Below, in pieces: positions 25,354 through 33,555 of a stretch of DNA of 64,000 bases (the stretch's first letter is position 1; each line of letters begins with the position of its first letter). The position numbers were made by a program, and so were the translations under genes. The notes under the pieces are model-generated. The model worked only from the letters and a program-made list of their open reading frames with translations, was not told the origin of the DNA and ran no database searches. Source of the DNA: Thalassospira lucentensis (GTDB lineage Bacteria > Pseudomonadota > Alphaproteobacteria > Rhodospirillales > Thalassospiraceae); NCBI RefSeq assembly GCF_032921865.1, contig NZ_CP136684.1, forward strand, positions 4,502,501-4,566,500, written 5' to 3'.

Positions 25354-27186
25354 TTAACGTGCGTCGGCCACAAAGTGACCGGGCGCAATTTCACGATGGG
25401 CAAGAATGGCCGGTTCATCACCGACCCGGCGGATCGGGCTTGGAATTTCACCATCCATCAGGATGCGGTCGCGCACGATTGTGGGGTCGGCGACCGGCAC
25501 GGCACTCAGAAGCCGCTGGGTATAGGGATGGGTTGGCGTTTCAAGAACCTGCTGGCGCGATCCAAGTTCGGCAACCTGACCAAGGTAAAGCACGGCGACC
25601 CGGTGGCTCATTTTTTCGACCACCGCCATGTCATGGCTGATGAACAGATAGGCAAGCCCGTGTTCTTCCTGAAGTTCCATGAACAGATTGATGATCTGTG
25701 CCTGGATCGACACATCAAGCGCCGAAAGCGCTTCGTCGGCGATGATCAGCTTGGGATTGGATGCCAGTGCGCGCGCGATACAGATACGCTGGCGCTGACC
25801 GCCGGAAAATTCATGCGGATAACGATTGGCATGGGCCGATGTCAGGCCGACCCGTTCCAGCAACTGGTCAACGCGTGCGGCAATCTGTTTTTCGCCCTCA
25901 ATCAGGCGGTGCGTGCGGATCGGCTCGGCAATCGAAAACCCGATTTTCTTGCGCGGATCAAGGGACGCAAACGGATCCTGAAAGATATACTGGATTTCCT
26001 GACGCAGGCGCTGCTGTTCGCCTTTACCCATTGCACTAAATGCGCGGCCTTCGAAACTGATATTGCCCGCCGTTGCCTTCTGCAATTGCTGGATCGTTCG
26101 GCCGATGGTCGATTTGCCCGATCCGGACTCTCCGACAAGGGCAAGCGTTTCACCACGATAAATATCAAAACTGACATTCTCGACAGCGTGAACCCGGTGG
26201 GACACCCCGCCAAACAGGCCTTTTTTGATATCAAAGCGCGTCACCAGATCACGCACTGACAATAACGGGGCCTCGTCGTAACGTGCTGTGTTCTGGATAT
26301 GCTCCGTCCCGACCAGGCGCGGCGTATCGCCATCCATCATCGTCACCGGGAACCGTTTGGGGAATGCTTCGCCCGTCATGCTGCCCAGTTTGGGCACCGC
26401 GGACAACAGGGTTTGGGTATAGGGATGGGCAGGATTGGCAAAAATATCGGCAACCGTACCTTCTTCAACCTTTTTGCCCTTCCACATGACGACAACATCA
26501 TCGGCAACTTCGGCAACGACCCCCATGTCATGGGTGATGAAAATCACTGCCATGCCAAGTTCCTGTTGCAGGTCGCGGATAATGGTCAAAATTTGCGCCT
26601 GAATGGTCACGTCAAGGGCCGTTGTCGGTTCATCCGCAATCAGGACTTTGGGCCGACAGGCAAGCGCCATGGCAATCATGACGCGCTGGCGCATCCCGCC
26701 CGAAAGCTGATGGGGATACCGCCCCAGAAGTTCCTGCGCATCGGGCAGCCGCACCATATCAAGCAACCGTTTGCTTTCAACAAGCGCATCGGGCTTCGAC
26801 ATGCCTTCATGCAGCATCAGGGATTCCGCAATCTGATCACCGATGGTGAAAACCGGGTTCAGCGACGTCATCGGCTCCTGAAAAATCATCGCGATGTCTT
26901 TACCGCGAATGCGGCGCATCTGTTTTTGCGACAGTGCCAGCAGATCTTCATCGCGATCTTTTGACGTAAACCGGATACGCCCCGATGCATAGGATGCGCC
27001 CATCATATCGGCCAGACGCATGATCGACATCGATGTCACCGACTTGCCCGATCCGGACTCCCCGACAATTGCCAATGTCCTTCCGGGTTTCACGGCAAAA
27101 CTCAGATTTTCGATGACCCGGCTGTCGCCGAACTCAACGGACAAATCTTCGACGGACAGGATCGGAACAGAAACAGAATCAGTCAC
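25354..27186 (-). CDS. Fused double ATPase of a peptide ABC importer (DppD-DppF type)
   Basis: A 610-aa fusion of two ABC ATPase domains, as in GsiA/YliA. Each half has Walker A GESGSGKS (42-49 and about 349-356), a signature (LSGGMRQR and FSGGQRQR) and Walker B ([11 protein letters not shown] and [11 protein letters not shown]). The second Walker B has Ala where Pro is usual, which is common in this family. After each ATPase domain lies the oligopeptide-transporter C-terminal extension ([12 protein letters not shown] and [12 protein letters not shown]). It is the first gene of the operon, ahead of binding protein, permeases and M14 peptidase, and its promoter region holds three palindromes. 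It powers import at the inner face of the cytoplasmic membrane. Confidence 0.95.
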   Translation of the reverse strand: MTDSVSVPILSVEDLSVEFGDSRVIENLSFAVKPGRTLAIVGESGSGKSVTSMSIMRLADMMGASYASGRIRFTSKDRDEDLLALSQKQMRRIRGKDIAMIFQEPMTSLNPVFTIGDQIAESLMLHEGMSKPDALVESKRLLDMVRLPDAQELLGRYPHQLSGGMRQRVMIAMALACRPKVLIADEPTTALDVTIQAQILTIIRDLQQELGMAVIFITHDMGVVAEVADDVVVMWKGKKVEEGTVADIFANPAHPYTQTLLSAVPKLGSMTGEAFPKRFPVTMMDGDTPRLVGTEHIQNTARYDEAPLLSVRDLVTRFDIKKGLFGGVSHRVHAVENVSFDIYRGETLALVGESGSGKSTIGRTIQQLQKATAGNISFEGRAFSAMGKGEQQRLRQEIQYIFQDPFASLDPRKKIGFSIAEPIRTHRLIEGEKQIAARVDQLLERVGLTSAHANRYPHEFSGGQRQRICIARALASNPKLIIADEALSALDVSIQAQIINLFMELQEEHGLAYLFISHDMAVVEKMSHRVAVLYLGQVAELGSRQQVLETPTHPYTQRLLSAVPVADPTIVRDRILMDGEIPSPIRRVGDEPAILAHREIAPGHFVADAR

Positions 27187-27400
27187 GCAAACATCCTCGG
27201 CAATGTAAGGCGGATGCGCGGGTGGCGCGCACCGGTCAAACCGGTGTCAGTGCTGCAAGACGTGATTGGCGCCAGATCGGGTTTCTCGTCCGGCACGGTG
27301 GGGGCCGTGGCCTTCTGACGATGCGTAACGGAAAGTTGTAACGCGGTCCCTCTTAACGACGATTGCCAACAACCCTGATACCGAATTCATGGTTTTTTAT

Positions 27401-27412
27401 TTTGTATACAAA
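27401..27412. promoter_or_regulatory. TTTGTATACAAA palindrome (GntR-type operator candidate)
   Basis: A perfect 12-bp palindrome containing TTGTATACAA, a form typical of operators bound by GntR-family (FadR/VanR-type) dimers. It lies 215 bp upstream of the transporter ATPase gene. The assignment to GntR is by motif resemblance only; no GntR gene is in the window. Confidence 0.5.
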
Positions 27413-27427
27413 CCTCATCATTTATTC

Positions 27428-27438
27428 GACAAATTGTC
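27428..27438. promoter_or_regulatory. GACAA-A-TTGTC palindrome
   Basis: An 11-bp perfect palindrome 2 bp before the long 27441-27468 palindrome, apparently part of the same operator cluster. Being short, it could be a chance occurrence. Confidence 0.3.
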
Positions 27439-27440
27439 AA

Positions 27441-27468
27441 CGAATTGAATTTAACTAAATTCAATTCG
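27441..27468. promoter_or_regulatory. 28-bp perfect palindrome upstream of the peptide-transporter operon
   Basis: CGAATTGAATTTA (27441-27453) and TAAATTCAATTCG (27456-27468) are exact inverted copies around AC. At this length chance is unlikely. No coding sequence ends here, so a terminator role is not needed, and an operator or cruciform-type regulatory site is more likely. Confidence 0.55.
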
Positions 27469-27813
27469 GTTTGAATGCCCTGTCGCCGCATAATCCACCG
27501 CACAGCCCGGACGCATTAAAGGTTTGTTTCAAAACCATAATTTCGCAACGCAGCATTTCCCTCCATGTCACGGGTAATCCAACACACCCTGCAACCCAAA
27601 GACGAACGCATCACGACACTTTCGTAACACGCCCAAAAACTCCTCATGACCCGACCTCAAACCACCCTTCCCTTTGCCAAACCGGACCAGTTTTTCGGTC
27701 ATCCCTTAAGCCCCGCAAAATTGGCTCCCTTCATTTTGCCAAAACGGCTCTTTATGACGCACCAATAATATCCCAGACTGCATTCTCCCTCGCCTCGCAA
27801 CAAAGGTCATCAG

Positions 27814-28527
27814 ATGCCATCCGAATATAAAAACGAATTTGGTCAGCCGGTCGGCCGCCCGGTTGAAAACTGGAAAGAATGCCCGATGCCACCACGCAGC
27901 GACATGGTCGGTCGCCATGTCATTGTCACCCCGGTCAATGTAAAACGCGACGCCAGACAACTGTTTGACGCCAACCGCGAAGCCATGGACGGATCGCGCT
28001 TTACCTATCTTTTCACCGACGCATTCACCGATTTTGACACTTATCAGGCGTGGCTTGAAAGCATGGCCGCCACCAGCGACCCGATGCTTCATACCATCAT
28101 AGACAAGGCATCGAACAAGGCCGTTGGCATTGCCGCCTTCATGCGGATTGATACCAAATTTGGCGGCATTGAAATCGGCAATATCAACTATTCCCCGGCC
28201 CTGTCGCAAACCATCGGCGGCACAGAGGCGATGTATCTGATGATGAAACGCGCCTTTGACGAACTTGGATACCGCCGGTACGAATGGAAATGCGACGATC
28301 AGAACGCCCCGTCACGCGCCGCTGCCCTGCGATACGGCTTCACCTACGAAGGCACCTTCCGCAACCACATGGTCTATAAGGGGCGCAACCGCGATACCGC
28401 GTGGTTTTCGATCACCGATCTTGAATGGCCAGCGGTAAGGGCCGCGTTCGAAGCATGGCTTGCCCCTGGCAACTTTGATGAAACCGGCAAACAACGCAAT
28501 AGTCTGCAAAGCTTCCGCAAGGTATAA
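27814..28527 (+). CDS. GNAT-family N-acetyltransferase (RimJ/RimL type)
   Basis: A 237-aa protein with the N-terminal RimJ/RimL-like layout (GRHVIVTPVNVKRDARQLFDA at about 31-51), the KAVGIAAFMRID strand, and the acetyl-CoA-binding region near MYLMMKRAFDELGYRRYEWKCDDQN. It ends the core with the ALRYGFTYEGTFRNHMVYKGRNRDTAWFS signature of this subgroup. Members acetylate ribosomal protein N-termini or small amines; the substrate here is unknown. AAGG precedes the start by about 8 nt. It stands alone between the transporter operon and the Bax-like gene. Confidence 0.9.
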   Translation: MPSEYKNEFGQPVGRPVENWKECPMPPRSDMVGRHVIVTPVNVKRDARQLFDANREAMDGSRFTYLFTDAFTDFDTYQAWLESMAATSDPMLHTIIDKASNKAVGIAAFMRIDTKFGGIEIGNINYSPALSQTIGGTEAMYLMMKRAFDELGYRRYEWKCDDQNAPSRAAALRYGFTYEGTFRNHMVYKGRNRDTAWFSITDLEWPAVRAAFEAWLAPGNFDETGKQRNSLQSFRKV

Positions 28528-28589
28528 TCACACGCAGGGAACACAAGCAACGCGCGCATTCATGATCGCGCATAGCGGGAGGTTATGCC

Positions 28590-29531
28590 ATGCCGTCCTT
28601 TTCCGTTTGCCTGCAAAAAAGCCTGAAACACCTGATAACAAGCATCTTTCTGGTCGGCGCGGCACAAATTGCACGCGCCGATATTACCCTGCCGATGCCC
28701 GCCCCGGACCAGATCAATCGGATCGAGCTTGACGGTTACGAGCAGCTTGAAGAGCTTTACGAAAGCCTCGATTACACCCAGCAAAGCTGGCAGGAAGGCA
28801 AACGTGAAGTCCCGCGCCTGTTCCTGCAAACCATCCCCGAAAGATGGCGCAGCGAGATTAGCGATCAGGTCACCGTTGCCACCAAAAAACGGATTTTCTT
28901 CCGCACATTAGGGCCGCTTGCCCTGCTCGCGAACGAGGAAATCGAATTTCAGCGCGTCGCACTGGAAAAGGCCATTGCCGATGGTGACAATACCGTAATT
29001 ACGGAACTTGCCACCCAGTACAGGGTCGATGGCGCCCCGGGGGACAGCACAACCATCGCCGAACTGCGCGAACGGATCAATCCGGTGCCGCCGTCACTTG
29101 TTCTGGCGCAGATGGCAATTGAAAGTGGCTGGGCCACATCGCGCTTTGCCGCCCTTGGCAATGCCCTGTTCGGCCAATGGACCTATGATGGCGAAGGCAT
29201 CACCCCCGAACAGCAACGCACACATCTGGGCGATTATAAAATCGCCTCCTTCCGAACCCCGTTCGGATCGGTGCGCGCCTATCTGCTGAACCTTAACACC
29301 CATAATGCCTATGCCGATCTGCGTGACATGCGCGCAAGCGACATCGCGGCGGATCGACAGTCAACCGGTATGGAACTGGCCGAAGCCCTGATCCGCTATT
29401 CCGAACGCGGGGAAGAATATGTCAAGGAAGTCCAGGCCGTCATCAGGCAGAACGGCTTGCAGGAAGTCGACAATGCCGTCCTTGAAGGACAATATTATCA
29501 CCTGATCCCGATCGGTGCGACGGCACAATAG
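28590..29531 (+). CDS. Bax-like glucosaminidase (peptidoglycan hydrolase)
   Basis: A 313-aa exported protein. An N-terminal signal peptide (about 1-30, ending IARA before DITLP) is followed by a linker and a glucosaminidase (GH73-like) domain at about 130-290. The domain is marked by SLVLAQMAIESGWATSRFA, which carries the likely catalytic Glu, and NALFGQWTYDGEG, the hallmark of E. coli Bax relatives. It would cleave N-acetylglucosaminyl bonds of peptidoglycan in the periplasm. GGGAGG lies upstream of the ATG. It is convergent with nasS and has no operon partner. Confidence 0.88.
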   Translation: MPSFSVCLQKSLKHLITSIFLVGAAQIARADITLPMPAPDQINRIELDGYEQLEELYESLDYTQQSWQEGKREVPRLFLQTIPERWRSEISDQVTVATKKRIFFRTLGPLALLANEEIEFQRVALEKAIADGDNTVITELATQYRVDGAPGDSTTIAELRERINPVPPSLVLAQMAIESGWATSRFAALGNALFGQWTYDGEGITPEQQRTHLGDYKIASFRTPFGSVRAYLLNLNTHNAYADLRDMRASDIAADRQSTGMELAEALIRYSERGEEYVKEVQAVIRQNGLQEVDNAVLEGQYYHLIPIGATAQ

Positions 29532-29564
29532 GTTCGCATTCACAAGCCGACAGCCGGTGCCGGG

Positions 29565-30761
29565 CTATTCCCCGACACCGGCAAAGCTGCGCATGTCGAA
29601 TATGCTGTTATCCAGAAACGCATCCGGGCCGACAAACGCCCGGTCCGCGGCATCATTCACGCCCTCAACCCGCCAGTCATCATGCGGAAGCGCAACATCA
29701 AGCCCCTTGACCGCACGGCGATAAAGGTCGGGTCGGTATATGTCGGATATAAGCGTATTGAAATCGACGGTGGCATCCACCTGTCCCCACCGCTGCATCT
29801 GCGTGCCGACCCACGCCCCCTGCGACAGCCACGGGAACGTCGCGGTATAGCGATAAAACACATGGCGATCGGGTGCCTCAATCGGATTGTCCCCGGGTTT
29901 CAGAACCGGTCGGCCAAGCAACGATGCCCGCAGAATATCAAACGATGCGCCGACATGGTTTTCACCAGACAGCAATTGCGCCAGTTCGGTGCGATTTTCC
30001 GGCTGATCGGCCCATTCCGCCGACCGGACAAGCGCACGCACCAGTGCATCCACCGTATCGGGATTGGACTGCACCCAGTCTTCGCGCACGCCAAGAACCT
30101 TTTCCGGGCTGCGCGCCCAGATATCTTCCTTAAGCGCGACAATCACCCCGTCCCCATGGAACACCGCCCGCTGGTTCCACGGCTCCCCCACGCAATAGCC
30201 ATCAACCCAGCCATTGCGCAGACTGTCAAACATCCGTGGTGGCGCAATCACGCCAATATTGACGTCCTTATCGGGATCGATACCGCCCGCCGCCATCCAG
30301 TAACGCAGTTCGTAATTATGGCTTGAATACGGGAATACGGTCGCAAAGGACATGATCGGACGACCGGCCGCCCGGTCCTCGTCGATCACTTTTTTAAGTG
30401 CCCGTGCCGAAAGCCCGCGCGGCCCGTGCATCGCCGCCGGATCCGCTTCAAGCATCCGCTGATAAAGCCGGGTTGAAACCGTAATCGCGTTCCCGCCGCG
30501 CCCCAGCGCCATCGGCACCGCAATGCGCTGCGACGGCATCCCGCCAAGCCCAAGCCGCGCTGCCAGCGGAATACCCGCCAGAAGATGCGCCGCGTCATAA
30601 ACCCCATAAGACAGCTTGTCGCGAATGGCCGCCCAGGACATTTCCCGGATCAGGGTCAGGTCGATATTTTCTTCCTCGGCAAAGCCCTTGGCACGCGCCA
30701 CGACAGGCAGGGCACAATCCACAAGTGGCACAAAGCCAAGTCGAACCTGTTTAAGGGACAT
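29565..30761 (-). CDS. nasS: Nitrate/nitrite sensor NasS (NrtA/CmpA-like, cytoplasmic)
   Basis: A 398-aa NrtA-like binding protein without any signal peptide (starts MSLKQVRLGFVPLVDCALPV), which separates the cytoplasmic sensor NasS from transporter-linked NrtA. In Paracoccus, Azotobacter and Bradyrhizobium, NasS binds and holds the ANTAR protein NasT until nitrate or nitrite releases it. Blocks typical of the family are ANAITVS-like GGNAITVSTRLYQ, MRFDSLRNGWVDGYCVGEPWNQ-like residues near 180-200, and RWGQVDATVDFNTLI near the C-terminus. It starts 3 nt after the nasT stop, so the two partners are co-expressed. Its target is probably the nirB leader at 33385-33519. Confidence 0.93.
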   Translation of the reverse strand: MSLKQVRLGFVPLVDCALPVVARAKGFAEEENIDLTLIREMSWAAIRDKLSYGVYDAAHLLAGIPLAARLGLGGMPSQRIAVPMALGRGGNAITVSTRLYQRMLEADPAAMHGPRGLSARALKKVIDEDRAAGRPIMSFATVFPYSSHNYELRYWMAAGGIDPDKDVNIGVIAPPRMFDSLRNGWVDGYCVGEPWNQRAVFHGDGVIVALKEDIWARSPEKVLGVREDWVQSNPDTVDALVRALVRSAEWADQPENRTELAQLLSGENHVGASFDILRASLLGRPVLKPGDNPIEAPDRHVFYRYTATFPWLSQGAWVGTQMQRWGQVDATVDFNTLISDIYRPDLYRRAVKGLDVALPHDDWRVEGVNDAADRAFVGPDAFLDNSIFDMRSFAGVGE

Positions 30762-30764
30762 GCA

Positions 30765-31352
30765 TTAGAACTCCAACTGAAAGGCCGTGATCACGCTTTG
30801 CGCGATTTCAGAAATTTTGCGGTTCTGTTTCATGGCGTTTTTGCGCAGCAGGTTATAGGCCTCATCCTCGCTCAGCCCCTTTTCCTGCATCAGAAGTCCT
30901 TTTGCCCGATCAATCAACTTGCGATCATTAAGCTTGGCCTTGGCTTCGTCCCGTTCCCGGCGCAACTGGTCAAACGCGTTGAAACGCGAAATGGCCATTT
31001 CGACGATGGGCCGAATACGATCCTGACGCAAGCCATCAACGACATAGGCACTGACCCCGGCCTCAACCGCCTCGCGGATCGTGTTGCTGTCACTTTGATC
31101 GACAAACATCGCAATCGGGCGCGCAATAACACGCGATACCTGAAACATCTGTTCCAGCGTATCACGGTCCGGGTTTTCAAGATCAATGATGATGATGTCG
31201 GGGGCCAACGCCTGAATGCGTTCGACCAGATTGTATGACGTGCCGATGCGGCTGACGCGGGTATAGCCACTTTCGACAAGGCCGCGCTCGACTATGGCGG
31301 CACGGTCCGGGTTTTCGTCGATCACCAGAATGCTGAAGTCTTCAAGCTTCAT
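30765..31352 (-). CDS. nasT: ANTAR-domain antitermination regulator NasT
   Basis: A 195-aa two-domain regulator: an N-terminal receiver-like domain (about 5-120; FSILVIDENPDRAA, IIIIDLENPDRDTLEQM) and a C-terminal ANTAR RNA-binding domain (about 130-190; LIDRAKGLLMQEKGLSEDEAYNLLRKNAM). When released from NasS it binds tandem hairpins with hexanucleotide loops in leader mRNAs and prevents termination. The window holds such a pair in front of nirB. It is first in the nasT-nasS pair, 118 bp downstream of narK on the same strand. Confidence 0.95.
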   Translation of the reverse strand: MKLEDFSILVIDENPDRAAIVERGLVESGYTRVSRIGTSYNLVERIQALAPDIIIIDLENPDRDTLEQMFQVSRVIARPIAMFVDQSDSNTIREAVEAGVSAYVVDGLRQDRIRPIVEMAISRFNAFDQLRRERDEAKAKLNDRKLIDRAKGLLMQEKGLSEDEAYNLLRKNAMKQNRKISEIAQSVITAFQLEF

Positions 31353-31430
31353 TTAGAACCTTTTCCCTGACGATCAAGGTCTCTCTCCTGTCTGTTCTTT
31401 TTCGCCCGAACCTTGATGGCCCGGTGAGAA

Positions 31431-31458
31431 CCGGGATGCGGCACCTGCCGCATCCCGG
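31431..31458 (-). terminator. Strong hairpin downstream of narK
   Basis: CCGGGATGCGGCA (31431-31443) pairs over 13 bp with TGCCGCATCCCGG (31446-31458). It begins 13 nt after the narK stop on the minus strand. No T run follows, so it may be an mRNA 3' stabiliser or a partial terminator before nasT. Confidence 0.6.
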
Positions 31459-31470
31459 AAAGATCGTGTG

Positions 31471-32835
31471 TTACTCTGCCGGAACCGCCTGCGCACCGGA
31501 TGGCAGCGCATCGCGTTCCTGCATGGCTTTTTCGAAACGTTCCTTTTCCTCGGCCACGGTCTTTTCCGAGAAACGAACCGCAAGCGCTGCAAAGGAACAG
31601 ATAATCACGGCAATGCCAAGATACATCAGGCCCTGCTGATAGGTCAGCGCTTCGGATTTGAACAGGAAGCCCGCGGCAACCGCCCCGGCATTCCCGCCCG
31701 CACCAACAATACCGGCAACCGAGCCAAGCGCCTTGCGGTTAACAAACGGAACAATCCCGAATGTCGCACCTTCGGACATCTGCACGAAAAGCGAGAAGAC
31801 CACCATCATCGAAACCGCGATGACCAACGCATCCATCATCGAAAACGCAACAAGTGCAACACCTTCGATGAACAGCGCCAGGAACAGGAACTTGACCCGT
31901 CCCGAAAGCCCGCCCTTGGCGGCAAACTTGTCGGAAAATACCCCGCCCAGCGTACGGGCAAAGATGTTCATCAGGCCAAACAGACCGGCAATCAGACCGG
32001 CTGTCTGAAGGCTAAGCTCAAACCGGTCAAAGAAATAGATCGCGGCAATGTTGTTGATCGTAAGCTCGACACCGAAACACGCCCCGTAAACCAGAAACAG
32101 CGCCCAGACCCGGTAATCCTTGGCCGCGGCCAGCATGCCCTTGGTCGCACCGGCATGATCGTCTTCCGGTGACAGGGCACCGCTTTTGCGCATGTCGGCA
32201 TAGTTGCCATCCGGCGCATCGGTGGTGAAGAACCAGTAAAGTGCCGCAACCACCAGCATGATCACACCCGGAAAGACCATCGCCAGACGCCAGCCCATGG
32301 TTTCCGAAACGCCAAAGCCAAGCACCATGGCAAGGATCAGCGGCATGACCATCTGTGTCACACCACCGCCAAGGTTACCCCAGCCCGCCGTAGTCGCATT
32401 TGCGGTACCGACAACGTTCGGCGCAAACATGGTCGAGGTATGATACTGCGTGATCACGAACGATGCCCCGATCGAACCGATGGCAAGACGCGCCAGCAGG
32501 AATGTTTCATAGCTGTCGGCAAGCCCGATCAGCATGACCGGCAAAGACCCCAGAACCAGCAACGCCGTATAGGTCTTGCGCGGGCCGATTTTATCGCAAA
32601 GCGGCCCGATCAGAAGGCGCACAAGAACGGTAATCGCGACAGACGCGATGATGGTATTGCCGATTTCACCCTTGGTCAGGCCAAGATCATCGCGCACAAG
32701 CGGCATCAGCGGCGCAATGCCGAACCAGCCAAAGAAACACAGGAAGAACGCAAGCCAGGTCAGGTGGAAAGTCCGCATCTGGACAGTCTTGAGACTGAAG
32801 AGATTGATCCGCGGAGCCTTGTTTTTGATTTCCAT
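31471..32835 (-). CDS. narK: NarK/NasA-type nitrate/nitrite MFS transporter
   Basis: A major-facilitator carrier that brings nitrate into the cytoplasm for assimilation. ATG 32835 is chosen because it gives the family N-terminus (MEIKNKAPRINLFSLKTVQMR); the 47 upstream in-frame residues lack support. The 454-aa product has about 12 transmembrane helices, a nitrate signature-like AGWGNLGGGVTQMVMP in helix 5 (about 150-165) and GNAGAVAAGFLFK in helix 11. No nrtABC-type ABC nitrate importer is in the window, so this is the likely uptake route. It diverges from nirB across a 720-bp region with a sigma-54-like promoter for each side. Confidence 0.94.
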   Translation of the reverse strand: MEIKNKAPRINLFSLKTVQMRTFHLTWLAFFLCFFGWFGIAPLMPLVRDDLGLTKGEIGNTIIASVAITVLVRLLIGPLCDKIGPRKTYTALLVLGSLPVMLIGLADSYETFLLARLAIGSIGASFVITQYHTSTMFAPNVVGTANATTAGWGNLGGGVTQMVMPLILAMVLGFGVSETMGWRLAMVFPGVIMLVVAALYWFFTTDAPDGNYADMRKSGALSPEDDHAGATKGMLAAAKDYRVWALFLVYGACFGVELTINNIAAIYFFDRFELSLQTAGLIAGLFGLMNIFARTLGGVFSDKFAAKGGLSGRVKFLFLALFIEGVALVAFSMMDALVIAVSMMVVFSLFVQMSEGATFGIVPFVNRKALGSVAGIVGAGGNAGAVAAGFLFKSEALTYQQGLMYLGIAVIICSFAALAVRFSEKTVAEEKERFEKAMQERDALPSGAQAVPAE

Positions 32836-33034
32836 AACAATGAAGCCCTTCGTTTGGGTCACTCCGAACCGGTTTCCCGGTTGTCGCGACCGACGGTTAT
32901 TTCCCCAAGGGCCGCACGCTTCATCAGATGGATTCCGCTGGCGGCCCGTCATTCGTTTCGACTGCGGCTGCGCCATCGTTGCGCGCCAAAATCAAACGTC
33001 TGATCGCCCGCCATTGGACGAAGAACTGTAAGTC

Positions 33035-33048
33035 ACCCGTCATTGGGC
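33035..33048 (-). ncRNA. Possible ANTAR-type hairpin in the narK leader
   Basis: On the minus-strand transcript, GCCC-AATGAC-GGGT forms a 4-bp stem (one G-U) with a hexaloop that has A at position 1 and G at position 4, as in NasT targets. It is about 25 nt into the predicted narK leader. A clear second hexaloop and a T-tract terminator were not found, so this is weaker than the nirB leader. Confidence 0.3.
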
Positions 33049-33084
33049 CTGCTTCCGTCGAAGCGGCTCACACGAAACAAGTTG

Positions 33085-33100
33085 TGCAAACCGCGCGCCA
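33085..33100 (-). promoter_or_regulatory. Sigma-54-like promoter for narK
   Basis: On the minus strand, TGGCGC-GCGGT-TTGCA matches the -24/-12 consensus TGGCAC-N5-TTGCA with one mismatch. It implies a start near 33072 and a leader of about 235 nt before narK. Confidence 0.6.
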
Positions 33101-33351
33101 ATTTTTTCGCAACGCGGAAATTTTCAAATAATTCCCTGAAATTCAATACAATTTATCCACCGCAACTGCACAGACGAAAAACTCACCCCGCCTGAAAGCA
33201 GCATACTTGCACATTTTTTAATCTCATCATTTTGCGTGTGGTTATTTTTTAAACAATCACAGGTTTCATGCAATTTTTGCTTATCCCGCAGACATCAAAA
33301 ATCTTATTTTAAATCAGTATTTTGCAAGTTTTTCGGCGCAATCTGCAGTTC

Positions 33352-33367
33352 TGGCACGCAACTTGTA
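33352..33367 (+). promoter_or_regulatory. Sigma-54-like promoter for nirB-nirD-nasA
   Basis: TGGCAC-GCAAC-TTGTA (33352-33367) matches the -24/-12 consensus except T for C in the -12 element. It implies a transcript start near 33377, 8 nt before the first leader hairpin. NtrC control of nitrate assimilation is well established; I did not find convincing NtrC sites by eye. Confidence 0.6.
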
Positions 33368-33384
33368 TAGTAAGGGGCAAGAGC

Positions 33385-33402
33385 GCGGGCAAGGTCGCCT
33401 GC
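33385..33402 (+). ncRNA. ANTAR target hairpin P1 in the nirB leader
   Basis: GCGGGC-AAGGTC-GCCTGC forms a 6-bp stem (one G-U pair) with the hexaloop AAGGTC, having A1 and G4 as required for ANTAR-protein recognition. Confidence 0.7.
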
Positions 33403-33454
33403 TGCCGCGGCAGAAATGCCAAACCCCTATATAGAATCCAATGGCGGGTTCACC

Positions 33455-33470
33455 CGGATAACGACGTCCG
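33455..33470 (+). ncRNA. ANTAR target hairpin P2 in the nirB leader
   Basis: CGGAT-AACGAC-GTCCG forms a 5-bp stem (T-G closing pair) with the hexaloop AACGAC, again A1 and G4. Its 3' arm (33466-33470) is shared with the 5' arm of the following terminator, so P2 and the terminator exclude each other. Confidence 0.7.
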
Positions 33471-33519
33471 TTGCGAGATTGCCTTTTTGACAGGCAGTGC
33501 GCACCGGGCGTTTTTTTTT
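33465..33519 (+). terminator. Regulated leader terminator upstream of nirB
   Basis: CGTCCGTTGCG (33465-33475) pairs with CGCACCGGGCG (33500-33510) over 11 positions with one mismatch and one G-U, and nine Ts follow at 33511-33519. It stands 36 nt before the nirB ATG inside the leader, so it must be overcome for expression. Overlap with P2 gives a NasT-dependent antitermination switch. Confidence 0.75.
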
Positions 33520-33555
33520 GCCAATTCGCTTCCCGCGATCAGGAGCCAGAGACAA

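Larger units (their letters stand above)
27187..27813. promoter_or_regulatory. 627-bp divergent intergenic region with several palindromes
   Basis: This is the spacer between the peptide-transporter operon (minus) and the acetyltransferase (plus). Bases 27380-27480 are clearly AT-rich and carry three separate palindromes, listed individually. The stretch 27471-27830 has an open plus-strand frame of 119 codons, but its translation is low-complexity and unlike the neighbours, and it overlaps the acetyltransferase start, so I treat it as non-coding. No RNA gene was recognised. Confidence 0.6.

Noticed and set aside
27471-27830. 119-codon plus-strand open frame before the acetyltransferase
   Set aside because: The translation is low-complexity and rich in His, Pro, Ser and Thr. 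It runs into the start of a well-supported gene and has no family pattern or clear RBS.
29551-29583. GC-rich hairpin between the Bax-like gene and nasS
   Set aside because: The arms pair imperfectly, overlap the nasS coding end and have no T run, so a terminator call is not supported.
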